Assembly: GCF_014203805.1 (NCBI RefSeq)
Contig: NZ_JACHJT010000002.1
Coordinates: 496,001 to 560,000 of the forward strand
Source of the DNA: Lipingzhangella halophila
Lineage (GTDB): Bacteria > Actinomycetota > Actinomycetes > Streptosporangiales > Streptosporangiaceae
DNA length: 64,000 nucleotides
Direction: 5' to 3'
This document shows positions 6,759 through 14,859 of the stretch, piece by piece; position 1 is the stretch's first letter, and each line of letters opens with the position of its first letter. The notes beneath the pieces are model-generated. The model did not search any database. It saw nothing but the letters and a program-made list of their open reading frames with translations, and had not been told where the DNA came from. The position numbers and the translations under genes were made by a program.

Positions 6759-9707
6759 CTAGATCGCCGGGTCGGCTTCCCGTGGCGCGATCACGTCGAG
6801 GACCGCGTCGGTCATGCCGTTGATGGTGGGGATGTGGCTGATATCGGCACTGAGGGCCCCGCGGATCGCGGGGTGCAGCGCAGCGAGCTGGGCCCGCAGA
6901 ATCCCGAGTTGCAGCGAGCTGACCCCGAGAACTTCGAGTTCAGTGTCGCGGTCCTCGGCGGTGATCGCGGTGGAGGCCAGCTCGGCGACAATGCGGTGCA
7001 CTTCTTCCCGCAGCCGGGTGGGCACCTCCGTGACCGGTAGTGATTCCAGGTCGGGGACTTCGGGTCTCTCGTGTGGCGTGTGGTGCCAGCGCGGCGGCTC
7101 CAACGGGGCTGGCGAGGCCGGCGGATGCGGCCACGCCGGATCCACGCCGTGGGTGTAGCACTGGGCGAGCATCCTGTGCAGGCTGGTGCGTTCGTCGAAC
7201 TGCGCCACCCCGCCGTTGACGACGGTGGCGGGGAGGTCGTAGCGGCCGAACGCCTCCAGCAAGGGACGCTCCAGCACCGGCAGTGATCCCAGCTCCAGTA
7301 CCAGGCACCGCCCCTCTGCGGGAACGCTGTTCACCAGCGCGGTATGGAACTGCACTTGGTTGCGGAGCTGACGTTTCCAATAGTCCACGTCGAGCCGGTG
7401 CCCCTCGATCGTGGTCCCGTCGACGGTGGAGACCATCTTCACCGCACTGTCAGCAGGGCTCAGCCCGTCGATGTCGGCGGCGAAACCGCTGAGGTGCTCC
7501 TCGAGCATCCACGAATGGGCAGGGGTATCGTCAGCGACCCGCCGCGCCCAGATCCCGTCCTGCTCCAACCGGCCGTGGACCCGTCGCAGCGGCTCTTCAG
7601 GTCCGGTGAGGACGGTCATGGTGGGGGCGTTCTCCGCCGCGATGCCCAGTTCCGGTTCGACGGCGATGATCTCGCTCTTCGCGTACTCAAGGGATACTCC
7701 GGTGGCGAGCATCCCCCCGAACGAGGACACCGCGGCCAGGACACGGCTGCGCGCGCACACCAGCCGCGCCGCCTGCTCCAGGTCGAGAATGCCGACGAGG
7801 TGGGCGGCGGCGATCTCACCCACACTGTGCCCCACCACCACGTCGGGCCCCAGGCCCCACTGCTGGAGGACGCGCCCTTGGGCGACCTGGGTCGCGAAAA
7901 TCGCCTGCTGGATCGCGTCGACCCCCCAAGGGGGGTCGGTAGTGTCCGGGTGCCAGCCGGCGTAGCCCGGCTGTGCGGCCATGGCGGCCAGGACCTCATC
8001 CATCGCCGCCGCGTAGGCGGGCTCACCGCGGTACAGGTCCTGTCCCATGTTGGGGGTTTGGGTGCCGTGTCCGTCGAATGCCCACACGATCCGCGGCTGG
8101 CCCGGGGGGTGGTGGGGGCCGAGGAGCGCGGGATGATGAGTTGGGCGGTTCGCCAGAGCGGTGAGGGCCGCGCCCGCGTGGTCGCGCTCGCGTGTGACGA
8201 TGGCTGCCCGGTGCTGGAGGTGGTGGTCGCGTCCGTGCGCGGCTGTCGCGGCCAGGTGTGCGAGGTGCACCCCGTCCTCGGTGAGGGCGTGTGCCCAGTC
8301 GGTGGCGGTGCCCTCAAGCACCTCGGCGGTGTGGGCGGACAGCGGCACCACCACGGGAGCACTCTCATCAACGGGATGCGGCGAAGGGCTGGTGTGGCCC
8401 TCGGTCACAACGAGACACCCGTTGGCGCCACTGAACCCCAAGCTGGAGACGACCGCGAACGGTTCGCGGTTGGTGGGCCATGGGGTGGGGTCGGCGGGCA
8501 CCTTAATCGCACGTGTGGTGAGCGACTCGCGTGGCGTGTGATGGTTGGCCGTGGGCGGGATCTGCCTGTTCTCCAGGGCCAGAAGCGTTTTGATCAGCCC
8601 CACGAGACCGGCGGCCCCCTCGGTATGGCCGATGCTGCCCTTGCTGCTGCCCACCAGCAACGGATCATGGTCGGGGCGGGCAAACACCTCCGCAAGCGCT
8701 TTGATCTCTCTGGCGTCGCCAGTCCAGGTGCCCGTGGCGTGGCCCTCCACGTGGCCCACCTGCTCCGGGGTGATGCCGGCGTCCGCGCACGCCCCGTTCA
8801 TCAGTTCCACCTGGGCGGCGATACTGGGAATCCCGACTGATCGGGTCCGGCCGCCATCATGGTTGAGGTAACTGCCGACCACCACGCCGTAGATACGCTT
8901 ATCCGCCTGGTGGGCGTCCTCAGCGCGCTGCAGTACGACCGCGGCCGCGCCTTCGGAGCGCCCGTATCCGTCAGCCTCAGCGTCGAACGGCTTGCACCGG
9001 CCGTCTTGGGCCAGTACGCCGCCGGCGCCGCCCGCACCCCCGCTGAAGCCGCGGCTGATCACGGGATTGACCAAGGAGTTGACGCCGACGACGATCGCTT
9101 GGTCGATCTCGCCGACCTGTAAGGCGCGCCGCGCCTGATGGATCGTGGTGGCCGTGCTGGAACAGGCGCTGTCGATGGTGAAATTCGGCCCGCGGAGGTC
9201 CAGAGTATGGGCCAGGATCGCCGGGAGCATGCCAGGCCCCGCACTGGAGATCTGAGTGATGTCGGGCTGCGCACCCGGCGCGAATATCATGGAGGGGGCA
9301 TCAACGTTGCACGAGCCGACATATACCCCGACACGGCTGTGTTTGATCTGGTCGAGGGGCGTACCGGAGTCATAGAGCGCCTCGACGACGACCTCCATGA
9401 GGTGGCGCTGCAGTGGATCCATGCGCTCGGCCGTGCTCGGGGCGATCCCGAAGAATCCGGCGTCGAATGCCTCGAAGTCGTCGATGAGCCCGGCGGACCG
9501 TTGCTGCGGGGAGCGGTCCTCCTCGGCCAGTAAGGGTTCCATCTGCTCCCACCGCTCAGGCGGGTAGACACCGATCGCGTCGCGGCCCTCCATAAGGGCT
9601 TGCCAGAACGCGCGTGGGCCGCGGATTCCGCCCGGTAGACGGCATCCGATCCCCACCACCGCCGCGTGCGCCGAGTTCCACTGCTCACCAGAGAATGAGG
9701 TCATCAC
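6759..9707 (-). CDS. Type I polyketide synthase, single KS-AT-ACP unit
   Basis: The 982-residue protein has a ketosynthase (about 12-435) with Cys182 in DSACSST, His323 in EGHATGTWTGD and His361 in SIGHTEGAAG, all catalytic positions kept. An acyltransferase (about 538-840) has Ser628 in GHSVGEIAAA. An ACP-like domain (about 895-972) has Ser931 in LGVSSLQ. There is no KR, DH, ER or thioesterase. Oddities are TPAHS at 728-732 where malonyl or methylmalonyl AT domains have HAFHS or YASHS, and GVSSL in place of GxDSL around the carrier serine. The GTG at 9707 overlaps the preceding methyltransferase stop. It may extend a starter once or act iteratively; product release must be done by another enzyme. 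Confidence 0.9.
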   Translation of the reverse strand: MMTSFSGEQWNSAHAAVVGIGCRLPGGIRGPRAFWQALMEGRDAIGVYPPERWEQMEPLLAEEDRSPQQRSAGLIDDFEAFDAGFFGIAPSTAERMDPLQRHLMEVVVEALYDSGTPLDQIKHSRVGVYVGSCNVDAPSMIFAPGAQPDITQISSAGPGMLPAILAHTLDLRGPNFTIDSACSSTATTIHQARRALQVGEIDQAIVVGVNSLVNPVISRGFSGGAGGAGGVLAQDGRCKPFDAEADGYGRSEGAAAVVLQRAEDAHQADKRIYGVVVGSYLNHDGGRTRSVGIPSIAAQVELMNGACADAGITPEQVGHVEGHATGTWTGDAREIKALAEVFARPDHDPLLVGSSKGSIGHTEGAAGLVGLIKTLLALENRQIPPTANHHTPRESLTTRAIKVPADPTPWPTNREPFAVVSSLGFSGANGCLVVTEGHTSPSPHPVDESAPVVVPLSAHTAEVLEGTATDWAHALTEDGVHLAHLAATAAHGRDHHLQHRAAIVTRERDHAGAALTALANRPTHHPALLGPHHPPGQPRIVWAFDGHGTQTPNMGQDLYRGEPAYAAAMDEVLAAMAAQPGYAGWHPDTTDPPWGVDAIQQAIFATQVAQGRVLQQWGLGPDVVVGHSVGEIAAAHLVGILDLEQAARLVCARSRVLAAVSSFGGMLATGVSLEYAKSEIIAVEPELGIAAENAPTMTVLTGPEEPLRRVHGRLEQDGIWARRVADDTPAHSWMLEEHLSGFAADIDGLSPADSAVKMVSTVDGTTIEGHRLDVDYWKRQLRNQVQFHTALVNSVPAEGRCLVLELGSLPVLERPLLEAFGRYDLPATVVNGGVAQFDERTSLHRMLAQCYTHGVDPAWPHPPASPAPLEPPRWHHTPHERPEVPDLESLPVTEVPTRLREEVHRIVAELASTAITAEDRDTELEVLGVSSLQLGILRAQLAALHPAIRGALSADISHIPTINGMTDAVLDVIAPREADPAI

Positions 9708-10390
9708 GCGTCACCTTCCACACGAGTGGCCGCCCACAGCCCAACGGTTCCAACTAGCTTCGTCTGCACATTTGCAAACCCAGGGTGGTCCGAAAATAGA
9801 CGCTCTAGGTCGGAAAAGGTGTCACCGCGGTTATGCATGGTGTTGCGTTTGTTGTTGTAGAAGTTCAGCAACGACCGGGCGGCGCCGGTGTGGCCCTGCA
9901 AAAACGTTGCGCCGAAGAACATTCCGCCGGGGCGCAGCACTTTGGCGGCGTTGTCCACCATTCCTTTCTTGTCGAAAACATTGTCTCCGGGCAGGCAGTG
10001 CATTACGTCTGTGGCGGAAACCGAGTCCAAGCTGCCCGATGGGATGGGCCACTCACCCAACGCGCCGACCTCATGCGGGTGAACATTGAACCGGTGGCGC
10101 AGCCGCGATGAGGAACGCGCCAAACAAGCCGGGTTGAGGTCTACCAGATGGAGCTCTTGCAGTGGGGTGGATTTAGGAAGACGCCGCAGAGTACGGCCGG
10201 TTCCGGGACCCAGTTCACAATGCCGCTCACCGATGTGGGGGTGATAAAGCTCTTTTTCGATCAGCGGCATCGGGCAGTGCCAGATGAACCTGTGGCTGGC
10301 GATCTGCACTACGAGGTCGTAAAACCTCAGGCTCGTGGGGCTGTACAGTTTCGGGTTTGGCGTCTCGGTTCTGATGGGGCTAGACGACAC
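9704..10390 (-). CDS. Class I SAM-dependent methyltransferase
   Basis: The 228-residue product carries the SAM motif I CELGPGTGRTLRRLP, an acidic motif LHLVDLNPACLARS and the motif around SVSATDVMHCLPGD and VLRPGGMFFGATF, typical of Methyltransf_11/25 enzymes. The GTG start has a strong CGGAGG site 8 nt upstream. It overlaps the PKS start (GTGATG junction), implying translational coupling and a role in tailoring the PKS product. The position methylated cannot be told from sequence. Confidence 0.82.
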   Translation of the reverse strand: MSSSPIRTETPNPKLYSPTSLRFYDLVVQIASHRFIWHCPMPLIEKELYHPHIGERHCELGPGTGRTLRRLPKSTPLQELHLVDLNPACLARSSSRLRHRFNVHPHEVGALGEWPIPSGSLDSVSATDVMHCLPGDNVFDKKGMVDNAAKVLRPGGMFFGATFLQGHTGAARSLLNFYNNKRNTMHNRGDTFSDLERLFSDHPGFANVQTKLVGTVGLWAATRVEGDA

Positions 10391-10469
10391 GAGCGACCTC
10401 CGAGAAGGGGGTTGACGAGGACATCAGTGCCGATAAAAAAGGAAATCCGAAATGGGGGGGATCTCCCGG

Positions 10470-11723
10470 TTACAGCGTGTTGAGCAGCGCGTATGCCTTT
10501 TCTGGATTTTCGAGGAGATCTATGAAATTCCCAGGGTTGTCGAATGACTCGACGTACTGGTTCGCTACCATCTGATGTTGTTGTGCGGCGCCCAATAGTG
10601 CCATCACGTGCTCGGGTGTTTCACCGTCCCACCACGTACGCACGAGTTCCGAGAAACGGGCAGACGCCCACCCGTTACTCTTGTAGTAGCGCTCGAAAAT
10701 GGAATTTATCGCGGCCTCATCAAATGGCCGGTCACCGTGCTCGATGATCGCCTCAAGGTAGATCTCCGCGGCCAGCGTCTCATCGGAGATCTCGCGTCCC
10801 GTAATAGGGTCAGAGCGGCACAGCACATCACCAATCCCGAGGACTTTTCCGCCATTGGGCAGGACGCCCACCGGGCGGCGCACCACCGGAGTGACGCGGC
10901 GTGTCGTGACCGAACGGCCGTCAACCAGATCGCCGTCCAACCACTCGACGACATCGGGGGCCTGGGACGTCACCTTCTTGCGCATGCGGTCCAGCACCAA
11001 GCCGGCCCCCGGCGGGCGCCCCTCTTCGGAACAGTCCAAGGGCCCTCCAGGGGCGCTCGCGAAAAACACACCGCGGGCGATTCCATGTTGGGTGAGCACC
11101 GGAGTCGCGAAAATCTCGCCGTAGGGGGCGGTGATCACCCGCACAGGTTCGGCACTGGCGTGCTCATCCTCGATGAGCACCTGGGTGACCACCCGTGGCG
11201 TGCCCGCGAGCCGCGAGGGCTCGGGATCGAAGAATTGCCCCAGTTCCCCGCCGCCGACAGCGACCACCACCAGGTCGAACATCTTCGCGAAATATTCGAG
11301 CTCTTGGGTGGTGACTCCCCTGATGACAAGCTTTCCGGCACGCTTTTCCTTCCTGCCGGCGTGCCCTTTGATCTCGTCTTCGAAATAGTCCAGCCAGTAC
11401 GAGCGTTTCACTCGCGTGTCTATCATACTAAACGGGGTGGACAGTTGCCCGGTGAATTCTATGGGATCACTGGAATCCGGGCGGAACGACATGTGCACGT
11501 TGTCGATTCGGGGCGCCGTTGCGTCCCAGAAGTTCAGCCCGCGGCTGGCCTCAGCGGCGTCAGCACGCGGCAGGCTGAATCCCAGCAAGGGGGTCTCGAA
11601 ATCCCACGTTTCCTTCGAGTCCCGGCTGGTCATGAGGGTGACGTCGTACCCGTAATCCAGCAGGCCGTGAGCCAGGTGCAAACCCGCCTGGCTTGCCCCG
11701 ACAATCAGAATCTTGCGCATCAC
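10470..11723 (-). CDS. Styrene/indole monooxygenase-like flavoprotein (StyA family), copy 2
   Basis: The 417-residue product starts RKILIVGASQAGLHLAHGLLDYGYDVT and repeats the layout of the copy at 5089: LNFWDATAP, DLVVVAVGGGELGQFFD and a C-terminal GDRPFDEAAINSIFERYY segment. The FAD loop is GASQAG rather than GAGHSG, so the second glycine of GxGxxG is serine. The middle third has diverged strongly. The start is either GTG at 11723 or the adjacent ATG at 11720, both overlapping the stop of the small upstream frame. As in copy 1, it would need reduced FAD from a reductase encoded elsewhere. Confidence 0.82.
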   Translation of the reverse strand: MMRKILIVGASQAGLHLAHGLLDYGYDVTLMTSRDSKETWDFETPLLGFSLPRADAAEASRGLNFWDATAPRIDNVHMSFRPDSSDPIEFTGQLSTPFSMIDTRVKRSYWLDYFEDEIKGHAGRKEKRAGKLVIRGVTTQELEYFAKMFDLVVVAVGGGELGQFFDPEPSRLAGTPRVVTQVLIEDEHASAEPVRVITAPYGEIFATPVLTQHGIARGVFFASAPGGPLDCSEEGRPPGAGLVLDRMRKKVTSQAPDVVEWLDGDLVDGRSVTTRRVTPVVRRPVGVLPNGGKVLGIGDVLCRSDPITGREISDETLAAEIYLEAIIEHGDRPFDEAAINSIFERYYKSNGWASARFSELVRTWWDGETPEHVMALLGAAQQHQMVANQYVESFDNPGNFIDLLENPEKAYALLNTL

Positions 11724-11953
11724 TGGACCCTTTTCTGCTTCTGGTTCTGAATCGCCGCGTCCATCAGCGTCAGCAGCTCGTCAACCCCACCAGATCGCAT
11801 CGGCGCGACGGAGATCTCGGGAGCAGTGGCCAGTGCGCGGCGAGCCCAGGCCTCGAGCTCAGGTGGTGTGCGGCCATCACCGCCGGCGAGCGCCGGCCGC
11901 GTGGGGCACCGCGCGAGAGTCGCACCCTTCGGGGATGCCGCTGGCGTGGTCAT
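11720..11953 (-). CDS. Small protein or 3' part of a frameshifted gene
   Basis: A 77-residue frame with normal codon use ends EVSVAPMRSGG-like then GGVDELLTLMDAAIQNQ and overlaps the second flavin monooxygenase by 4 nt, as expected for a coupled upstream gene. No ribosome site precedes its ATG at 11953. A second minus frame starts at 11990 (ATG behind GAGAGGCGGG) and reads MSPTIVTIGPSDDHASG before running out of frame into it, so one frameshift would join them into a 90-residue protein. I recognise no family. Confidence 0.35.
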   Translation of the reverse strand: MTTPAASPKGATLARCPTRPALAGGDGRTPPELEAWARRALATAPEISVAPMRSGGVDELLTLMDAAIQNQKQKRVQ

Positions 11954-12797
11954 CGCTTGGGCCGATGGTCACGATGGTGGGGCTCATCCGTACCCGCCTC
12001 TCGACGCTCGGCTGGCGGACGTCCGCCTTGGCCGCACCCAATGGCAAGCCCGCCGTGCACACCAGGTCGACCACCGTCCTCGGTGTGCTCCGTGATCGTT
12101 GGCGGCTGCGCCTGTGGGACAGATGTTCGGGGGGGCAAAGGGACCCAGCCTCTCCATAGAAACAACAAATCCTGGGAGATGCTACCCCGGCGCAGCCAGA
12201 CATGGGAGTCGTGAAGTTTATGTTACTTCAGTGACCAATGACCGTTTTATCCTATTGTTTGATTTAATGTCCAGATAGCGTCTTCCCACGTGGACAGCAC
12301 CCGCAAGACCCGCAACATGACCACCTTCGGTGGACTCAAGCGTTTGACCAGCATGGACGGAAGAGAGACACATTCTTGGCCACGGTGATCCTCACTGTTA
12401 CCGAATACTTCTCAGCGGCCGTGCCGGGTTAGCGAAAGCTTGCCCCTGGCGGGTAAACGTAATGTTGCCCATACGAGGGAGACAGGCACCCCCAACCAGC
12501 GGGCCGGCGTAGCCGAACCGGGCGCGACCGCACCCGCGCGTCCGCATCGAGCAATTCAGCGCCCCGATTTCTGGCCTGGAAACAGAAGATGGGGTGCACA
12601 CCACGAGGAGTCGTGCCCTCTCCAACTGCAGGTCAGTGAGGGACAATTCTGTGCCCCTCGCGCGGCGGGGCGTTCCTGGTTCGGCCCTCGGCGACGCGCC
12701 GGGCGGTCCGGCGACACATTGCTGACGCGGCGGAAGGGGCCTGGGAGAACGCAGATCACGCGATTACCGCCGCCTGCCAGCCGCAACCTCAAGGACA
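11954..12797. other. Long intergenic stretch at the right border of the polyketide locus
   Basis: I see no supportable gene. A distinctly AT-rich stretch at about 12215-12275 on an otherwise GC-rich background is the best place for promoters firing left into the polyketide genes, but I could not assign -35 and -10 boxes with confidence. Several weak frames here have poor codon use. Confidence 0.4.
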
Positions 12798-13628
12798 TCA
12801 GCGCTTCACGGCAACCGCCGCGTGCTCCCACAACTGGCGGCCCTCGTTGTGCCGCGCGTCAGCCACCGGCTCCAGTCCGCTGCGCCACGTCGAGCACTCC
12901 GCGAACCGGGCCGGCCGCCCCTCCATGGGAGGGACCACCTCCAGCCCATCCGCGACCTGCTCGGCCTCCTCAGGAGTACGGACCCGCCCCCACTCGATCC
13001 CGAACTCATCATTCATCTTGGTAGTCAGCCAGTTCCTGGCCTCGGCATTATCGGACACGATGTGCGAGTAGATGAGCGCCGACCCCGAAGGGAACCGGTC
13101 CATGTAGGCCCGGAGCACTCCGAACGGATCATCCGCGTCCGGGATGCAATGCGCGACGCTGACCGCCATCAGACACACCGGACTGTCCGGGTCCAGCAGT
13201 CTCCGAGCCTCGGGAGAGGCGAATACCCGGTCCACTTCCCGCAGGTCGGCGGTAATGACATCCGTGGTGGGGTTGTCAGCTAGAAGCGCACGACCATGCG
13301 CGAGGACCATCGGATCGTTGTCCACGTACAACACCCGCGCGGACGGGTGGGTGCGTTGCGCGATCTCGTGGGTGTTCTCCACTGTGGGCAGACCTGAGCC
13401 CAGATCCAGGAACTGGTCAACCCCCAGTTGGGCAACGTAGCGGACCGCCCGCGTCAGGAAAGCACGATTCGACTTGGCCAGATCCAGAATTCCGGGCATC
13501 TCTTGTTCCATGGACACCAAGGCACCGCGGTCCACGTCGAAGTTGTCTTTGCCGCCCAGGGCCGCGTCGTAGATACGTGCGACAGAGGGGATCTCGAAGC
13601 TGACCTGAGGGGGCTCGGACGCTGTCAC
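12798..13628 (-). CDS. DUF574 / Methyltransf_19 SAM-dependent methyltransferase
   Basis: The 276-residue protein opens with IPSVARIYDAALGGKDNFDVDR, followed by NRAFLTRAVRYVAQLGVDQFLDLGSGLPT and the phrase VLYVDNDPMVLAHGRALL, the signature blocks of the DUF574 family. The family is greatly expanded in Streptomyces, Nocardiopsis and relatives, and binds SAM; physiological substrates are mostly unknown. It is a single leftward gene. It faces away from the polyketide locus by more than 800 nt, so a pathway role is not implied. A pyrimidine-rich AGCACAC leader region precedes the start and an AAAGGAGCACACA ribosome site fits the GTG at 13628. Confidence 0.85.
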   Translation of the reverse strand: MTASEPPQVSFEIPSVARIYDAALGGKDNFDVDRGALVSMEQEMPGILDLAKSNRAFLTRAVRYVAQLGVDQFLDLGSGLPTVENTHEIAQRTHPSARVLYVDNDPMVLAHGRALLADNPTTDVITADLREVDRVFASPEARRLLDPDSPVCLMAVSVAHCIPDADDPFGVLRAYMDRFPSGSALIYSHIVSDNAEARNWLTTKMNDEFGIEWGRVRTPEEAEQVADGLEVVPPMEGRPARFAECSTWRSGLEPVADARHNEGRQLWEHAAVAVKR

Positions 13629-13888
13629 TGTGTGCTCCTTTCTGGTGCGGGTGGCCCGTGGGTGTAGTACAGCAGGAACACGCCCCGCGTGCGATCCCCT
13701 TTCCAGAAAAAGCTACGCACCCGCCTGGGCACCACCCAGCGTCTCGCGGTGACCCACGGCGGACAGTTGGCCCATGGGTAGTTTGGCGCGCACCCGACCC
13801 GGCGCGGAGCAGTACAACGGTGCAAGCCGGTGACCGGTACCGAGGACCACTCCTGGTTCATCGCCATGGCCCGGGTGGTCGCGGTGCC

Positions 13889-13938
13889 CTCCGGCCGGGC
13901 GGTGCCACGCGGAACAACGACGCACCGCCCGGCCGGAG
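13889..13938 (-). terminator. Strong hairpin terminator after the padR operon
   Basis: Two perfectly complementary 17-nt arms (13889-13905 and 13922-13938) flank a 16-nt loop, beginning 5 nt after the stop of the leftward small gene. No T-tract follows, which is usual for actinobacterial terminators. Apart from this, 13629-13943 holds nothing I can call a gene. Confidence 0.75.
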
Positions 13939-13943
13939 CCCCC

Positions 13944-14096
13944 TCAGAGCTCGTAGGCGCGGGTCACCGCCACCCGGCTGAAGGACAGGTAGAGCTGGTC
14001 CGGAGGAGGACGGTATCCGGGCAGGTCGCCGAGGTCGGCCGGAAGCCGCCGCACGACCTCCCGGACGTATTGCTCGGTCAACGACAAGGTGTCCAT
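13944..14096 (-). CDS. Truncated HAAS / permease-prefix-domain protein
   Basis: A 50-residue product starts MDTLSLTEQYVREVVRRLPAD, the first helix of the HAAS (permease prefix) signalling domain that normally follows PadR regulators and continues into a membrane segment. Here the homology stops at LPAD and the last 27 residues are unrelated. The ATG overlaps the PadR stop (TAATG), so it is the natural second gene of the operon but has lost its body. It may be a decayed gene or a reduced decoy peptide; a hairpin terminator follows directly. Confidence 0.55.
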   Translation of the reverse strand: MDTLSLTEQYVREVVRRLPADLGDLPGYRPPPDQLYLSFSRVAVTRAYEL

Positions 14097-14431
14097 TAGT
14101 CCTCTCTCGCCACCCGCGAAATCGCGGCGACGACGTCCCGCCATTCGCGCACCAGCGCGCTGCGCAGCTGCGCGCCCTCCTCGCTTACCCGGTAGAACTT
14201 CCTCGGCCGGGACTGGTCGGTGTTCCATTCGCTGACGAGCAGGCCCTGCTTCTCCAGGCGCCGCAACAGCGGATAGAGCGTGTTCCCGTCGACGGGCACG
14301 CCGGCTCCGTTGAGGGTCTCCAGCAGCGCGTAGCCGTACTGGGGCTCGCGGAGCAGTTCGAGGCAGGCCAGGACGACCGTGCCGCGCCGCAGTTCCTGGG
14401 CCTGGGTGAGAATCAAGTCTTCCGATACCAC
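14096..14431 (-). CDS. PadR-family transcriptional regulator
   Basis: The product has the PadR winged helix: LRRGTVVLACLELL, QYGYALLETLNGAGVPVDGNTLYPLLRRLEKQGLL and the wing segment RPRKFYRVSEEG. I chose the GTG at 14431 (111 residues) because upstream in-frame GTG codons at 14455 and 14440 fall inside the promoter and operator. No Shine-Dalgarno is present, so translation is probably near-leaderless. It is translationally coupled to the truncated HAAS gene. A dyad over the -10 box suggests autorepression, as is usual for PadR proteins. Confidence 0.85.
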   Translation of the reverse strand: MVSEDLILTQAQELRRGTVVLACLELLREPQYGYALLETLNGAGVPVDGNTLYPLLRRLEKQGLLVSEWNTDQSRPRKFYRVSEEGAQLRSALVREWRDVVAAISRVARED

Positions 14432-14436
14432 ATGCG

Positions 14437-14469
14437 GCACTATACAGTGCGGCACACACTAATGTGCAA
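14437..14469 (-). promoter_or_regulatory. padR promoter with overlapping operator
   Basis: On the minus strand TTGCAC (14469-14464) and TGTATA (14446-14441) are 17 nt apart. The -10 box lies inside a perfect dyad GCACT-N4-AGTGC at 14437-14450. The regulator start codon follows 9 nt after the -10 box. A repressor bound here would block transcription of its own gene. Confidence 0.6.
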
Positions 14470-14542
14470 GGGGATACCCGATGACCCGGGTGCGCAGCCG
14501 TTGGGACAGCGCAACGCAGGCCCTGAGCACGGGGAACCCGGC

Positions 14543-14730
14543 TCAGGGCCTGTGTTTTCGTGCTCCTCGGCCCGGTCCATCGCCCGGCCGCTGACCCCCA
14601 CGGCGTGCCGCGGCCTCCTCGCGCATCGCCTCGTACGGCGGCGGGGCGGCGCTGTGCCGGGATGCCGCGCCGGCCCGGGCCGTATCGAAACCGCCGGGCT
14701 CGACGGCGCTCACGCGGATACCGGCAGGAG
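14543..14730 (-). pseudogene. C-terminal fragment of a short-chain dehydrogenase
   Basis: The minus strand reads GIRVSAVEPGGFDTA, then a short Ala/Pro linker, YEAMREEAAARRGGQRPGD. GIRVxxVEPGxxxT is the conserved block after the active site of SDR enzymes and the following QPGDP-like motif is typical of the subgroup used by actinobacteria. No YxxxK active site or Rossmann start is found upstream, so only the last third remains. It is oriented divergently from the XRE regulator at 14860, the usual arrangement for MmyB-like regulators and their target dehydrogenase. Confidence 0.5.
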
Positions 14731-14859
14731 GCGTGTCCGGGACGCCGCCCCCGGTCATGCCAACCACGGTCGGCCACGACCCCGGCACCAGGAAGGCAAC
14801 GCTGTGCCTGGGAGCACCGCACCCGGGCACGCCTCCCAAACCGCGCGTACTCTGAGTGC

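Noticed and set aside
7344-8840. A 498-residue plus-strand frame opposite the PKS
   Set aside because: It mirrors the KS-AT coding sequence, has abnormal composition (Gly/Arg/His rich) and no start signals.
11877-12203. A 108-residue minus-strand protein upstream of the second flavoprotein
   Set aside because: Its first 70 residues are Cys/Arg/Ser-rich without motif or ribosome site; only the internal start at 11990 looks plausible and is mentioned with the small gene.
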